This document shows positions 25,086 to 39,100 of a DNA stretch of 64,000 bases, piece by piece. Each line of letters begins with the position of its first letter. The first letter of the stretch is position 1. The notes beneath the pieces were generated by a model. It made no database searches. It saw nothing but the letters and a program-made list of their open reading frames with translations, and was not told the origin of the DNA. The position numbers and the translations under genes were made by a program. The stretch covers positions 23,813,866 through 23,877,865 of the forward strand of contig CM076655.1 in NCBI GenBank assembly GCA_038496675.1, written 5' to 3'. This stretch comes from Rachycentron canadum (taxonomy: Eukaryota > Chordata > Actinopteri > Carangiformes > Rachycentridae).

Positions 25086-27660
25086 ATTACTAACTGGAAC
25101 AGGCTTCAAAACAGGAGTTCACAAACCAGCGGGTTGACACCTGCTTTTCCTTCCCACTCGTTTTGGATTTTGAACTTGTGTGAAATGAGGAGGACAATGA
25201 GCAGGTTTCTGTTTAGTTTTATTAAAGCCACGCGGTCGGTTCACAGATGCACTGACAGCTGCACTGTTCACTCTCATCTGTGGATACGTGTGTGAGTTCA
25301 GCATCACAACTTTGGTAACACTTCAAAAGACTTAACGCTTCATCTCAGGTCATGTGGCGTCAAATAAGTTAAATCGACAACTTAACTAAACACGGTTACA
25401 AAACAATAAATTATAAAGAAGGAATCTGTACAGAGTGTGAAACTGGACCATCAGCGTTACACGTTACACTTCACATGTTGGTTTGACAGCAGGTTAATAA
25501 AAAAAAACACAGGTAAACTACACGATATAAACAGAATGTACAAGAGCTGACTTGACTGTGACCTCAGGTGTTAACACTGTAAGGAAAAGATTAAGGTAAC
25601 ACACACACACACACTCTCTTTCTCCAGTTGCACACAAATATACACAACTCACTTATCAAACAGAACTGAGGTCTCCTGCTCCCTCTAGTGGTGGATTTAA
25701 AAAAAAACAAAAAACAAACCTCCCTTCTTTGGTAATGAAGACACAATCACACAATATTTCTGCCTTAACCACAAAACATGGCTGAGAGAAATCCACCCTT
25801 TCCTACTTGTACAGTCATACATTGTCAACATGTTGCTCTCAGTCTTGTGTGTTGATGCGATACAAACTAGTTTTTACATTATCGACATTTTTGGTTTTCA
25901 AGGGGAATTAAAAAAAAAAATATATATAAAAAAGAAAGGTTTGTCACCAGTGGGAATTTAAATGATTGAATATAGGTTTAATGTCATTTCCTGTTTTTAA
26001 ACAAGTAATGGCTGAATTGTCCGTTCACCCTTAACTGTCCTCTGAAGAGATGAAAGCAGGTAAAATGTTCAGAGTTTGGGGGATTTTCTTCATTTCTCTT
26101 CATCTGACCAACATTGAGGACATTGGGTATAGAAGTATCTCTCTCACACACACACACTCTTCCTTGCTGTCCCTCTTACTGCTCTGCCCTGTCCTGACAT
26201 TCAGATGGGGAAAGCTAAGCCCCCAGAACTTAACATTCAACATATTATGGCCGTGCAAAACTGAATGTAAGTCCAATATTCCTTATAGCTCTGGTTTGGT
26301 CTCTACCACCTCTGAAGAAAATGTTTGGCTCTGTAGCTGCTAAATTTTCATCTATGTCCATGGCTAATTGCTAATTTTGTCTGGGTGCCATTTAGTGCAG
26401 GGCAGGAGTTTACAGGGGGGTTATTTGAGGATGAAGTAAAGTTGTTACTTGTAAAGTTCTGTAACAACGAAATCATGAGATGATGGTGATGAAGTTTCAA
26501 AAGTCAAGGGATGCGTCATTACAAGCAACTAATTCCACATTACATGTCATAAAATATATAAACTTATTGATCAGTCCAGCCTTAAAACTTTAAGTATAAT
26601 TCTTGTTTTTTAAAAATGCAAAAAATACCAAATTTAAAAACATACTAAAAATATTAAAATCATATTAATATTAAAATGTCTTTTGATCAGTGTGGCCTTA
26701 ATTTATGTCTTTTTTTTTAAGCTATTAATCTGTTCAGAATCAGAAACTTTGAACCTACCACAGACTTTCATGATTATCTGGATCCTTTCACCACGAGAGG
26801 ATGAAGATACTGGAGATGAAGACTTGAAATCTAAAGAGCATCTTTACAGGATCACGACATTGTTTAACTTAAAAAAGATGATGAATACCAGATGTTGTAG
26901 AAACCTGGTTTTCTCCCACCCACATCATTTCATGTACCATGATTTAAAACCTTCAGCTCAATGAAATAAAATGCATAGAGGAGACGCTGACCCTGAATTC
27001 TGGTTGCCAATAAATAAAGCAGCAGGTATTCAGACCCTGCCCCTCTTGTTGAATGCAGCTCTGTGAATCTCATGACGAGCCACTGAATGTACAAAGCGCC
27101 GGGAGACGAAGCGACGGTCCAGCTAACTTGAGGAAATGTCAGAGACATGCAACCTGCATTGATTGAACAGTATCCATAGCAACAAGCATCACCAGGTGTC
27201 TATGTACACAGAAGTAGGTCACACATATCCCAGCTTTACTGTTTTACATCTGCAATTTGAATCTTAAGCGAAAAACCTGATGGAGGAACAGAGTTCTTAC
27301 TGTTATTAGAGCTGGGAACTGTGACCCTTCACCTTTACAGATACAGAAATGAATGTAGGAAGAGATGAGTGGATTTACATCAGCAAATGGCCAAATAGAG
27401 AAGAGGAAAAAAACAAGATTCTAACTAAAAGGATGAGTTCACTGCGTGTGACTTCCACTTTCTCTGCAACTCCTTCACCTCTTCCCCCCCAAAATAAATT
27501 CCTTCCCCTCTCTTTACATCTCCACCTCCTCCTCTCTCTGTCTCTCTCTTTCTACTGGGGCCTGGAGACATTTTACATTTACATCACATTACACAGTCTG
27601 AGATGATGAGAGCGCTGTGTACCTGTCAGTCTTGATACAGTGCTGATCCTGCCTCCAGGT
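25086..27660. other. Intergenic DNA, no gene seen
   Basis: AT-rich non-coding sequence with short homopolymer runs near 25499, 25910 and 26698. No exon of the downstream or upstream gene was recognised. Confidence 0.45.
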
Positions 27661-27671
27661 GAGGAGGAGGA

Positions 27672-27721
<50 letters not shown>
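27672..27721. repeat. (CA)n microsatellite
   Basis: About 25 CA units. Confidence 0.95.
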
Positions 27722-27725
<4 letters not shown>

Positions 27726-28702
27726 CACACTCATGCACGCTCACTCACCTGTCAGCCCAATTTCACATCGAACAGGTACACACACAGACACACTCTTTTT
27801 TTTGCTCTGTGTGTGTTAGTGTTGCTCTTAGCTTGCAAACACACAGACACTCGACCAAGAGCGTGCAGTTCACCACTGAGGATTGTGGGAAATGAGTCCA
27901 AGATCTATGTGTCCAAGCTCGTCTTCAAAACCAATCTTCTCTGGCAATTTTTTTTTTTTTAAATGGTCCATTAAAAGAAAAATCTGCAGTGCAATTTAAA
28001 GATCGTCCTTCAGCCTTTAGATGTGGGGTTAAATTGTCTTCAGTGTCCATGAGCATGAGCATATAACTACCAGCTCTGGTGCTGCAGCTTCCTTCATTTC
28101 TTACCAGTGTGATACACATTAACACTTGGAAAGGCCAAAGGATTCTGTGAACCCGAGGCCAGAAATAACCTAAAACACTGTTGGTATATCAGAGGTTTGC
28201 CAACTACACTAAGGTTTTACTGTCCACACCGAGTCCTGACGACAACAGTAGAAATATAGAAATGTTTTCTATTGCACAAAATCCAGCTGCTTGAGTCAGC
28301 ACCTTTCATGCTTTTTTTCACTAAGCATCTTTCTGCCATTTTCACACTGTCTCGCTGTCGTGTAAATGTGGAAGTTTAGCTGGAGCATGGATGGCGCAGT
28401 AGTGAGATGTTAGTGCAGAAGAAGGACAGTCATCTCACACTTTCCTTTCTACACACTGGATTACACAGTTGTGGCACAGAAAGAAATTTGAAAATTGTAA
28501 AATTCAAAGCAGTCCAGTCAGAACTCGGCCTTTTTAGTGCTCACACAGTATCATTGCATAATTATATATTATTCATTGGTGATTTCTGTTTGAAAACTGA
28601 CTTTGACACTGAGAAATCAAAATGATTGATGGTCATGATGTAGCAAAGAACCGCTTCATCAGATACGGCTTTCAGCCTTCTCTTGCCGTACTGTACTTCC
28701 TG
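27722..28702 (-). other. arhgef37 3' flank / likely 3' UTR
   Basis: The sequence following the arhgef37 stop codon on the minus strand. I see no canonical AATAAA on that strand between 28702 and about 28000, so the cleavage site cannot be placed. A variant AATATA lies near 28570. No other gene is visible. Confidence 0.4.
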
Positions 28703-28918
28703 TTAGTAGGGCTGGTAATAGCCAGGTGCTCCCACCCCCATGGGTGTTATTGCGAGGTAGTTGGAGGGCACATATCCTCTCTGTCCCCCTTTCACCTCTA
28801 CCAGGCTCCATTCAGGATTCCCTCGTTTGTCGTGGTGCTCCAGGACACGAACTGGTTCACCGGCCCGAATGGAAACTTCATGGTTTCCTCTTGCTGTGAA
28901 GTCATAGGCCGCCAACAC
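28703..28918 (-). CDS. arhgef37: arhgef37 coding exon 13 (C-terminal SH3, stop)
   Basis: The last exon, entered in phase 0 after 'ctgttgcag'. It encodes a complete canonical SH3: VLAAYDF (ALYDY position), GNPEWSLV with the binding-groove Trp, and GYVPSNYLAI. A 14-residue Gly/Pro/Tyr tail ends in a TAA stop. The equivalent human exon is very similar. Confidence 0.96.
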   Translation of the reverse strand: MLAAYDFTARGNHEVSIRAGEPVRVLEHHDKRGNPEWSLVEVKGGQRGYVPSNYLAITPMGVGAPGYYQPY

Positions 28919-29286
28919 CTGCAACAGAGGAAAAATTGTATATTAGCTTGTTAGCGAGCTCACACATACACAACATTTTAACATGTACAGTTAGTGTTAG
29001 ATTAGAGATGTAACTGGGCGGTCAAATTCAATATGAATACCATGTATTGATTTTAAGAAGAATCATGATTTAAGTTAATGTTAAACACAAGTTTGGTCTC
29101 ATTAATGCATAACAATGGAAACTAGCTGCTTTGGACTTTTGCCCACATCTGTGATTTAAGATGATATGATTTTCTGATAATGTTTTCAACAACATCGTCC
29201 AGCCTAGTTGGTAACAAGCAACATCTCGAATGCTATATTAGCTCATTTTCAGAGTACAGCCGAGTGCAAAATTCATCACACGTGAC

Positions 29287-29348
<62 letters not shown>

Positions 29349-30112
29349 GACAGACAGACAGACTAACACGACCACGGATCACTGTAATATTCCCTGAAAA
29401 GGTTAGGCTCACTAGTTATGTCCCATCTCATCGTCACACACACAGAATGAAGGCTTCCTAATGAGGCCTGTGTTGGTATGACAGAGTGCTCCTGCAGCGC
29501 TAATAGCTGAGTTTAGCGGCTGCTCTGTCATTATCAAACCCTTCACCTCAGCTCACCCCTCAGCTACGACATTAACTGTGGCCTGACGGTCTACACCAAT
29601 TAGCATTTAATTAGCATTTTGCCGGGCACAGACAGCGAGGAGAGAAATTTGAAAGAAAAAAAAAAAAAAAAAAACTGTAATGCGACTATGACTATTGGCT
29701 GCAGAATGATTGTTGCTTCTTCTGGAAATGAAAGAGTGGAGAGAAGTGTAGAACAGCTAATCAGCACCTCTTTGTATTAGTGTACGGTCATGACAACATG
29801 GTGCAGCCAAACCTGAGACTATCTGTGTATCTACAGAAAGCAATATATATCTTATATACAAGCTGTCTCCCAGCAGGTAACAACAAAGTACTTACAAGGT
29901 CTTGGACAGAAATGCAAGAAAATTAGAGAGATCTACATTTTATAGCTCTTCACAACTAAATGTAGAGAGACAAAAGTGATAAGAACTGATGATGAGGAGA
30001 AGGTGGAGCTGAGGAGGAGTGAGGGGTGGATATGACCTGCTCTGTGCTAAGAGCAGGTCATATATAGGAGCTATCCTGATTGTTTGGTGCAGTCTATCAA
30101 TAATACAGTAGN

Positions 30113-30177
<65 letters not shown>

Positions 30178-33100
30178 CAAATGCAATCCCACTTCTCACT
30201 CACTCACCTAAATCTCTCTCTCTCTCTCATGTACCCCACATAAACCCTCACAAATTTACAGGACACAAATCTCCACCTCTCACACACCCGTGTTGCTAAT
30301 GTAAATCAGTCACCCAGTGAACACACACACACACACACACACTATCTTAGCCTGCAGTCGCATCAATTAACTCTCAACCTTTCACACAATAACCCACTTA
30401 CAAGGTTAAACAGCTAATTATGGATGTTTCCATTTAAGCACATACACGTGAACAGATGAATACGCACGGATTCTCTCTTTCATTTCTTTTGGACAAATCT
30501 ACATACAAAGGCACATACACACACGATTACACAACTGAAAGATAAGGAACTGAACACTAACGATGCACCTGAGCTGCCTGGTCATGTATTAAACACAGCG
30601 AGGCCCTAAAATAAGTCGACCTACGCCTTTGATTTAATTTAACATTTGTGCCACACTTTGTGCTTTGTCATACTTTAATGAGTTATTGTAGCTTTAAAAG
30701 ACTGTCATTAACATGTAAATGTATAAAGCAGGCGGGCCGACCTGTGAGGAGGAGCCTGTGTGGTCTGTGTATAGTCAGTGTGTGCGCGTCACCTGGAAGA
30801 ACGGCTGGCTCACGACCGTCAGTGGCCGGCTCTCTGGGGTGTAGGAGTGTCTCCTGATTCCCGTCATGCCTTCTGGCAGGGTCAGGTGTGGCGAGGGAGG
30901 TGGGGCTTCTGCTGGCTGATGATAGCGAATCAGCTTCGAGGAAGGAGCGTAGCCTCTTCTGCCTGTGTGCAGCACAGATGATGAGATGTGGTGCATGTGG
31001 AGGGTAAAAGATGGACCTGTGTTATGTATTTAATTGTAGACGTATATTTACACATTCTGTCAGAAGATTATCTCTTCTTTTCTTCTTCTGAATATTTTAC
31101 TCAGTCACACCAGAATACAGTTAGAAATATAAAGAAACAAAATTTAACAAACTTTAAGAATATACACTACAATCTGTCCGTCACTGCCTGGTAGCCCAAC
31201 CTATATCAAATGCTGCCTGTAATTGTTTCATCATTGGTTCATAGTTATAACAGTAATAAACCACAAGATGGCGGCCATGAGCTGCCTCTCAGAAAGCTGC
31301 ACTGGCGTCACAATATTGTTATACAGATTTCAACAATGTCCTTGGCTTATCTCTTATTTTCAGGACTATGTAGATAACAGATGATAAGAGAGAGTGAGTC
31401 ATTTCCACAAGTATTTTCCTCTCTTTTACTCCATTCAGTGGTAAACACTGTAAATGCTCCTGCTTGATGAGTTTGATCACTGCAGTGTTGCTCTAAAACC
31501 ACAGATGCAGATACACTTCCATCTGAGCCACAACAGGAAACAGCCCTTGGAATAATTGTCTGTGGTCCCATGTGTAGTACATTTGTGGTAAAATCCTGGT
31601 AAAGACGCATCTTATTGATAAACATTTATACTGTTCTCACTGGAAGATATTGGTTTATACCTCCTGCATCAACCAGCCATCTGCGTTTATCTCCACGTGT
31701 GTCGCTCTCGCTGATGATGGCCACCAGCTCCCCTTTGGCCAGGTTCAGGTCCAGGTCCCGGCTGCCCACGATGGTAGCTACCACCTGGTAGATCTTTCCA
31801 GAGCCGTGCTTATCTGTCAGCTGCTTCAGACGGCGCTGAGAAGATGGGCTCAGAGGCTGACAAGGCAGAGGAGAAATGAGAGTGAAACTGATTCATTAAA
31901 CCTGACAAAGGCAAAAAAAGGACAAAGTGGACCTGAGTAGAATAGAAAGTGGTTAATGTAGAAACAAAGCAGCTATAATTGTAATTTAGACTCACAACTA
32001 AAGGGCTGTTTCAAATTATTTTCTGAGCAGATTTAGCAGCCGAGTATTGTCAGCTTTTGCCTGAAGGCCTGAAATCCCCAATTAATGCTGCTGACCAATC
32101 AGAGTTCAGTATTTTGACGATGTAAAGTTTTTACATTTGTACCATACACAGGCTGTTGTCCTAAATCATAGAACACGCCTGTAAACTAAGTTGTTTTTCC
32201 TCAGAGTGACAGGTTAGAAACATATTTCAAATATTTCCTGTCACTGAATTAGTGACTGTGAAGCTGCAGAAGACAAACATTCAGAATCCTGTTTTCCCTG
32301 ATTCATGTTTACACACAAATGACGTAAAGCTGCATCGCAATGGTGACTTGGTACATACTCCTGCTGTAAGTTTTTTTTTTTTTTTTTTTTTTTTTATTAA
32401 CACAAACAAAACCTGTCACGTGCAACCTACTCTTTCAACAGGTTATTTCTGTAGCTTGCCCGGCAGGTTTGAGGAATGTGACCCTGTTCCAAGAAAGCTG
32501 ACGGGTCTGAACAGAAAACTGAGGCAGCACTGACACACATTCAGGACATGTTTGTTTATCCAAATTGCAGGTCTGGAGGTCATTTGGAGATTAGGCTCTG
32601 CAGTGCCTTTACATGAACTGTTGTTGTCTTAATGAGGTACAGGAGGGTGGTTGTGGTCAGAGTGGGACACAGATATCGGCTGAGAGGGAGAAGCTGAGTG
32701 GCATCTAAAGATGTTCTCCCTGAACTCCCTGAACTTCATTGTTTTTTATCTTAGTCATGAGGAAGTAGGTGTCTTCTGTATTATTACTTGTACTGTATTA
32801 TTATTTGTATTGTATTGTGTGAAAAAGGAAGCTGGACTGAGCTCAGGTAGCCAACGACAGCTTAGTTAGTTTACAGTCTGCTATCATTTTAAAAGTTGTT
32901 TTACGAGATCTTCTCCAATGTTGCTGGTAGACAACCCACCAAAGCACAATGTAAGACAACAGTACTACTTCAAGTCCAACCTGGACGACAGGCGCATTGA
33001 GTGTGTCCTCCACACTTTGACACAGAGTCTCCAGCCTCCTCGCCCCTTCTAACACTGCAGTCTCCGCCCACTCCCAGAATGCACCAGGGCTGAGAGAGCT

Positions 33101-36100
33101 GTGAGGCAGCTGGAAAAAGAGAGAGATGAAACAAAATAAACATTTGACCCTTTAAAGTCTTGAATGCTTGATTCACTGACTTCAACCTGGTGTTAAAAAC
33201 ATGCTCCACTTTCTTAGTGCAGAGGCTCAGTGGATGAGGTTACAAGATCGTCTACCTGCTGTGCAAAGCTCTGGAAAAGTTGTTCCATGTCTGATGCGAG
33301 GTCTTTGTGCAGACAGCTGAATGTCCCCAGCATGCTCCAGATCATCTGCAGAGCTACACCGTTGAACCGAGGAAGCTCATTAAGGAGCAGAGTGTTGATT
33401 GTCCTGAGGAGGAGAGAAGAAGAGGTGATAGACAGTGAGATAGAGACAGTGATAAACAAACAACAAAAAAAAAACAATTTTAACATCACTGACTGGAGGT
33501 TGGGTAAATTCAAACCCTTTCATAAGATTTCCACAGCAAGCTCAAAGTCAGTTTTAACATCACGTCTAAAGGGTGTAATTGTGTAGACAGGGATGACACA
33601 CAGGACAACGCAGCAAATATAGAGTGTGGTTTGTGGTTTCACACTGACTTAGTTAGTCTTACACAAGTCTCCAACTGCACTGAAACTTGTGTATGCATGC
33701 GCATGTAATGTAATGACTATGCATGGCATGTTCATTATTTGTGTTGTGAGAAGGGAAAGTGTAGTAAGTTACTAGTTTTCTACCCGTTTTTGACTTTTTA
33801 CTAATTATTTGGTGCCTGGTTTCATTATTTATGACTTAAGGCTAAAATATATTAAACTGCAATAAACAAATTTAATAATAGTAGCTCCACTCTAATTAAA
33901 CTGCTTCATAAACTAGTGTAAATTAGTGTAAACTAAAACAAGTCTTCCTTACAAATGAGACAAATAAACACAACACCAAAATCACAATCACATCACAAAG
34001 GTGACTGAAGTTATCTGACTTGTTAATACCAGTAAACTAGTTTATTGTGGCTCAAACAAAAATATATTTTAATTTGCTTTAAATTTTAGCACTCAGACAG
34101 CAAAGTATTATTTTGTCCAACTAGTCTAGTTACTACTTATCTTCTCTTTGTATATATATGTGGAACCTTTTTACTGAGAACATTTTGTCTCTTATGTTCA
34201 TATGGACTGAAAATAACCTTCTTTAGAGCACTGATGAGTGTTCAGGGTCAAGACTCCAGTATGAACTGATGAGTGTTCAGGGTCAAGACTCCAGTATGAA
34301 CTGATGTAATCACTCCCTCAGTGGTGTCACCCTGAGTTCAGAGTTTAGCCTGTAATTTAAAACTCTGTCACTCTACCTGTAGGTGTTGGCCACAGCCTGT
34401 TCCTCATAGCTCAGATTAGATTTGGCCTCTATCACTTCGTAGTCGAGCAGCTTGTCCAGCCTTTTCCTGATCAGGTTCCTTGGGCCCACCAGGAGGTCAC
34501 GGAGTGCACATAGCGGTTTGTGGATTAACGTCCTCATCCTCTTCTCCTGGACACAGGTGTGGACAGTTATTACATTACATTAGAAGAACATTAGAAAGGT
34601 GCTGTGTTGCAACTTTACATGTTACAATCAAGACAGATGGATATATATTCTCTACTGTTGACTAGTTTTATAGTCATATCAGACACTTGTTTGCCCTAAA
34701 GCTTTTGGACATTCAGGCAGGAAAACGGGAGGAGAAAAAAAACAGCAGAGGAAATGAAGAAGAAAATAAAAGACAGCAAAGTAAACATTTCATAAAAACA
34801 TCCTGTGGTGGTTTTAAAGATCCTGGTTACCTCTGGTTTGAGTCTTGTTCAACAGGAACACGACCAGAAGGTGGGACTAAAAGTACAGTTCTTGCCTCAT
34901 AATGTTGGTTCAGTCATTACAGGTAACACACTTTCATTTAACGCAAGTCTACTCACAAATGTAGGAAGAATCCACTGTCTAAGAGCTGTGGTGATCTCCT
35001 TGTAGCAGATAGGGGCCTTCTCTCCATCCATATCAAAGTCAAACTCCTCTGTTTTGCAGGCCAGAAACCCCTGCAGACCAACAAAGAACATGCAGCTGTT
35101 ACACCCTGCTGAGGTACCTGACTTCTCTCACAAAAGGTGATGGGACAAATTACTTGTCACTTCCAAATCAGAGGTTGTTATAGATGTTGTTTGTGAATAC
35201 ACAAGAAAGAAAACTGGCTGGATCTGGCAAAAATACCTGCACTTTTATTAGTAAGAAAATGTGAAGAAGAAGAGGGATCCAGGGCTGATTCCTGAGAAAA
35301 GGAAAAAAACTGTTTCCATAGAGGATAATTTTAGAGTAGAGAGGCACACAGAAACTCAAATTTGACCTCAGGACTTAAGGAGGGTTTGAGTTTACACAGT
35401 GTGACTCATAAACACAAAGTGTGTTCAAGTTCAAGTTCAAGTTCAAGAATAAATGTAGTTATGTTCCAGTTCTCCATTTGACCAGTGAGTCACAACTTAA
35501 CATCTTTGAAATGGCTGCTGAAACTCGAATGGAACAGAATGAAGATGTTTCATGTGTCTTCAGTTAACCTCAGAACATGTCCTCACAGTGAACACGATGA
35601 ACTGAATGTCGATGTAAAACTCATTTGTAAGCACCCAAGAGAAGATGTTTCCCCAAGTATGTCATTGAGATTTTATATTTTGCAAAAAGGCATTTTGTTA
35701 ACTCCAATCCAAGTAATTAACACTGACAACTAAAAGTCATGTTCTTGCCAGTTTTCTTTTCAGTGCAATTTTTTTTTTCCACCTGAAGAAGTTCTCAAAA
35801 TTACAGCAGCAACGTAAGGACAAAACATATAGGAAGCAGATGGTGTGCCACAGCGGATCAAAATGCAATTGAACAAACTGTAACCAAAATGTGTGTGAAA
35901 CAAGCAGGAGATTTTCCTTCTGTCTTTAGTTGTTAGTTTTCTGTCTTTTCCAAACTTCTGTGATCGTGTGACTGACACACACAGGTCAGATACGAAGTGT
36001 GTGCGAGAACAACACTTCACAAGCTGTCTGCAGTGTGAATGTAAACAAAGATAACATTACATTCAGTTTCCTGCTGCAAGGGTTAAGCCTTGCTCAAGGG

Positions 36101-39100
36101 ATTACATCAATTCCTGACTGATAAGAGGATATTTGCTATGGACTCATTACAGTAATTGCACACATACTGTACCTATTCTCTAACTTATTCTAACCATCAA
36201 ACGGCATTGGTTTGCTAAAAAATACTTCAAGTCTTCTTTAAATTTGGTCCCAAGAGAAGCTTTTTTTATAATATTTGTGATTTAAAGAAAACAATAATAA
36301 GCAATCAATTTCAGTAGGTTAATTTAACTGACTCAAGACAGGACAAGACAAGAAAAGACCAAAACAGACTGGACAAGACAATAAAACGTGACCATAAAAA
36401 GACCAGATGAGAGTTAGTTACAGCTGTATTTTAAATCTTCGTTACTAGCATTTTGAACACTTTTCTTAACAGCCAGCAATGCATTTAAGTTTCAGCTTGG
36501 ACAGAAGCAGCAATCCCACTGCAGTGGCTCCAAAAATTGAACTGTCTAAAGAACAAGGGGGGGGGTACCCCTGTTCTTATAATCAACACAAAGTCATAAC
36601 TGCAAATATGTCTCAAATGATTCATTAACAAATTTTAACAGGCTGAACACCCAAGTCTGTCGATTCTCCTGCAGAACCTTTAAACTGTGAAATGTTGAAT
36701 TAAACAGATTATCTATGAGGTACCTGTAGGTGGTGCAGGTATGTCTCCACGTTCTCAAGGAGCTCCAGGATCCCATGCTCCAGAACATAAAAGAAGCCTT
36801 CCAAGGCGTCAAACTCCTCATCGACCAGCTACAGCAGAGAGCACAGGGACACATATCTGCATGTTTGTAATATAATTATAAAAGATAGTGATAATACAGA
36901 TTTTTCTCTTCTTTATTGTAGCATCTAATAACCCAGAGGAACACATTCAGGGTAGCACACATTCAAGTTAGTTAAAATGTAAAAGTTCTCCAGCACAAAC
37001 AAAGCTGCTGTCAGATGCTGGAGTTGCCTAATAACAGTTTTAGTAGTTGTTATGTACAGCAGTTGTCAAATCAGCCAGATCAGCACCTGTGGGATAATGT
37101 CATATACTGTTAGGAACCTATGATTTTAAACAGCTGATACAATAACAGATTCACTGAAGAAACACTGGATCATCAGTGTGTTCTGTCAATATGTTTTTGA
37201 GACACATCCTCCTTCAAGCTTTACTACTTCCAACTACACAATGATTCATTATTTTTTAATGCACACATTGAGATGGTGCCTCTACATCTGCGATTTCAAT
37301 TATTGCTATTAAAACTTGAACCCTCAGTGATGATGAATGGCTTTAAATGTCAAGTGAATGCAAAGCTATTGAAAACTTAAAAGTCAGATCTCCCTATTCC
37401 ATGGACATACAGTACTGTGCACAAATCTTAGGCCACCCTTAGATTTTTTTTAAGCAATGCTATAATGACCACATGTAATTATTTCGCAGTGTCTTTATTA
37501 TAATACAACCAGAAACAAAATCTGAAAAAAAAAAGGCTTCTGTAAGTGGCAAGTATTGAGTGTGACCTCCCCTTACACCAGAACAATAGCAGGAAGGTGG
37601 CCTTTTGCACAGTGCTGTATGTGACCAGGCTGCAACCTAAATTTAAGAAATGTAAAATGATCACAAAGAGAAACTGGGGAAAGCAACAATCAAAATGAAG
37701 CTGCAGATGACAAGGATGCTAATGTACATGAAGTTTGGTCTGCTGCAACATGCTATAATATGGTCACAGTGACCAGCGTAAACAGCAGGTTTAACAGCAG
37801 GTGTCTGTTTTCTCTGCAGGTTAATCATTAACTGCTGCACCACAGCCACAGGGAGGGTATGTACTGGGAGGTTATTTATGGCTCAGAGGACCAGAAGAGT
37901 TTGGGGTAAACTGGGGTATCACTGTGATGTGTTGCTATGTTTTTTCTCCTGATGACCAACTCCACACATGGGATGGTGGTGATACGTCAGAGTCAGTGAC
38001 AGATCAGCATCCTGGAATTGGCAGGGATCCTGGGCTGTTCAAGGACATTTCACCAGAGGGTGTGTTATTTAAACCAGGGCTATTATATTATAAACTTCTA
38101 TCCTACCTTAGGTGCTATTCCAGTCTCGTGTTTGATTTGCTGGCTGAGCCTCGCTGTCTTCTTGGCGATGCTGTGGGTGTTGAGGCGGATGATCTTATCC
38201 TTGATTGTTAGGGTTTCTGTCTTCTTATATTTGTCAGCTATAAAACACAAGGAACAATTACTCTAGAGACAAAATAGAAACAGAGCACAACTAATTTTAT
38301 CACAGCAACAAAACTGAACAAAAAAACATCCCAAAAACATCAAAATATGCAGTCGGATTGAGTATTGAACGGTCTTGACAAAACCTGGTCTTACCAACTT
38401 CTCTGAAGCGTTTGTACTCATTAATGCGACAGTTTAAGGCAATAGAGGTGTGAGCAGTCTGCTCCAGGAGCGTAAAAGCTGGGTGAGCTCTGTCGGTGTG
38501 TTTCTGGATGGTCTGCAGGAGGAGGGGGTAACGGGCAATTCGCTGCACTGGCATCACCAGGAAGAAACTCAGTGAAGTGGCATTTACGTCAGGCCTGAAG
38601 AGATGGAGACAGTCGGACAACTTCAGGACTGAAAGCAACAACTGTTGCATCTTAGTTCAGTTGTTTTTTTTTTCCTGGTGTGAAACAATGTAAACCTACG
38701 CTGAGGCCTTGATGATTCTGACGATCTCGTTCCAGAGACTCTCCTTCTGTTTGTAGCTGTTCTCCACCACTGTAATGTGGTTGTAGTTGGCCAAGTATTC
38801 CTTATAGGCTGTTTCAATTTCTGAGGACAAGCTGAGGAACGAATGACCTGTTGAGAAGGAAAAACATATTTATATTTATTTGCATATAAAGATCATGCTC
38901 AGAGCACAACACAGAGGTATAGTAGGATTTAATTTCCCTTTTTGTGAGGAGGCCAAAGAAGGTAAAACACATCAAAATCCAAATTCTGACAAATAGCCAT
39001 CATGGCTATGTTGTCATTGGAAGAGATTTGCCCAGACGTGTTAGATTTACTACCTGTGAATTCTAATGTGAATTCAAACTGTGTGTTTTTCATCATAGCC

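Noticed and set aside
1..28702. mir-143/145 and mir-378 genes expected near ARHGEF37, CSNK1A1 and PPARGC1B in mammals
   Set aside because: I looked for the mature sequences on both strands by eye and found none; an exact search would be decisive.
30112..30112. Single 'n' base beside a CA array
   Set aside because: An assembly ambiguity, not biology.
33230..33586. 118-codon plus-strand ORF
   Set aside because: Antisense of arhgef37 coding exon 9 and its intron.
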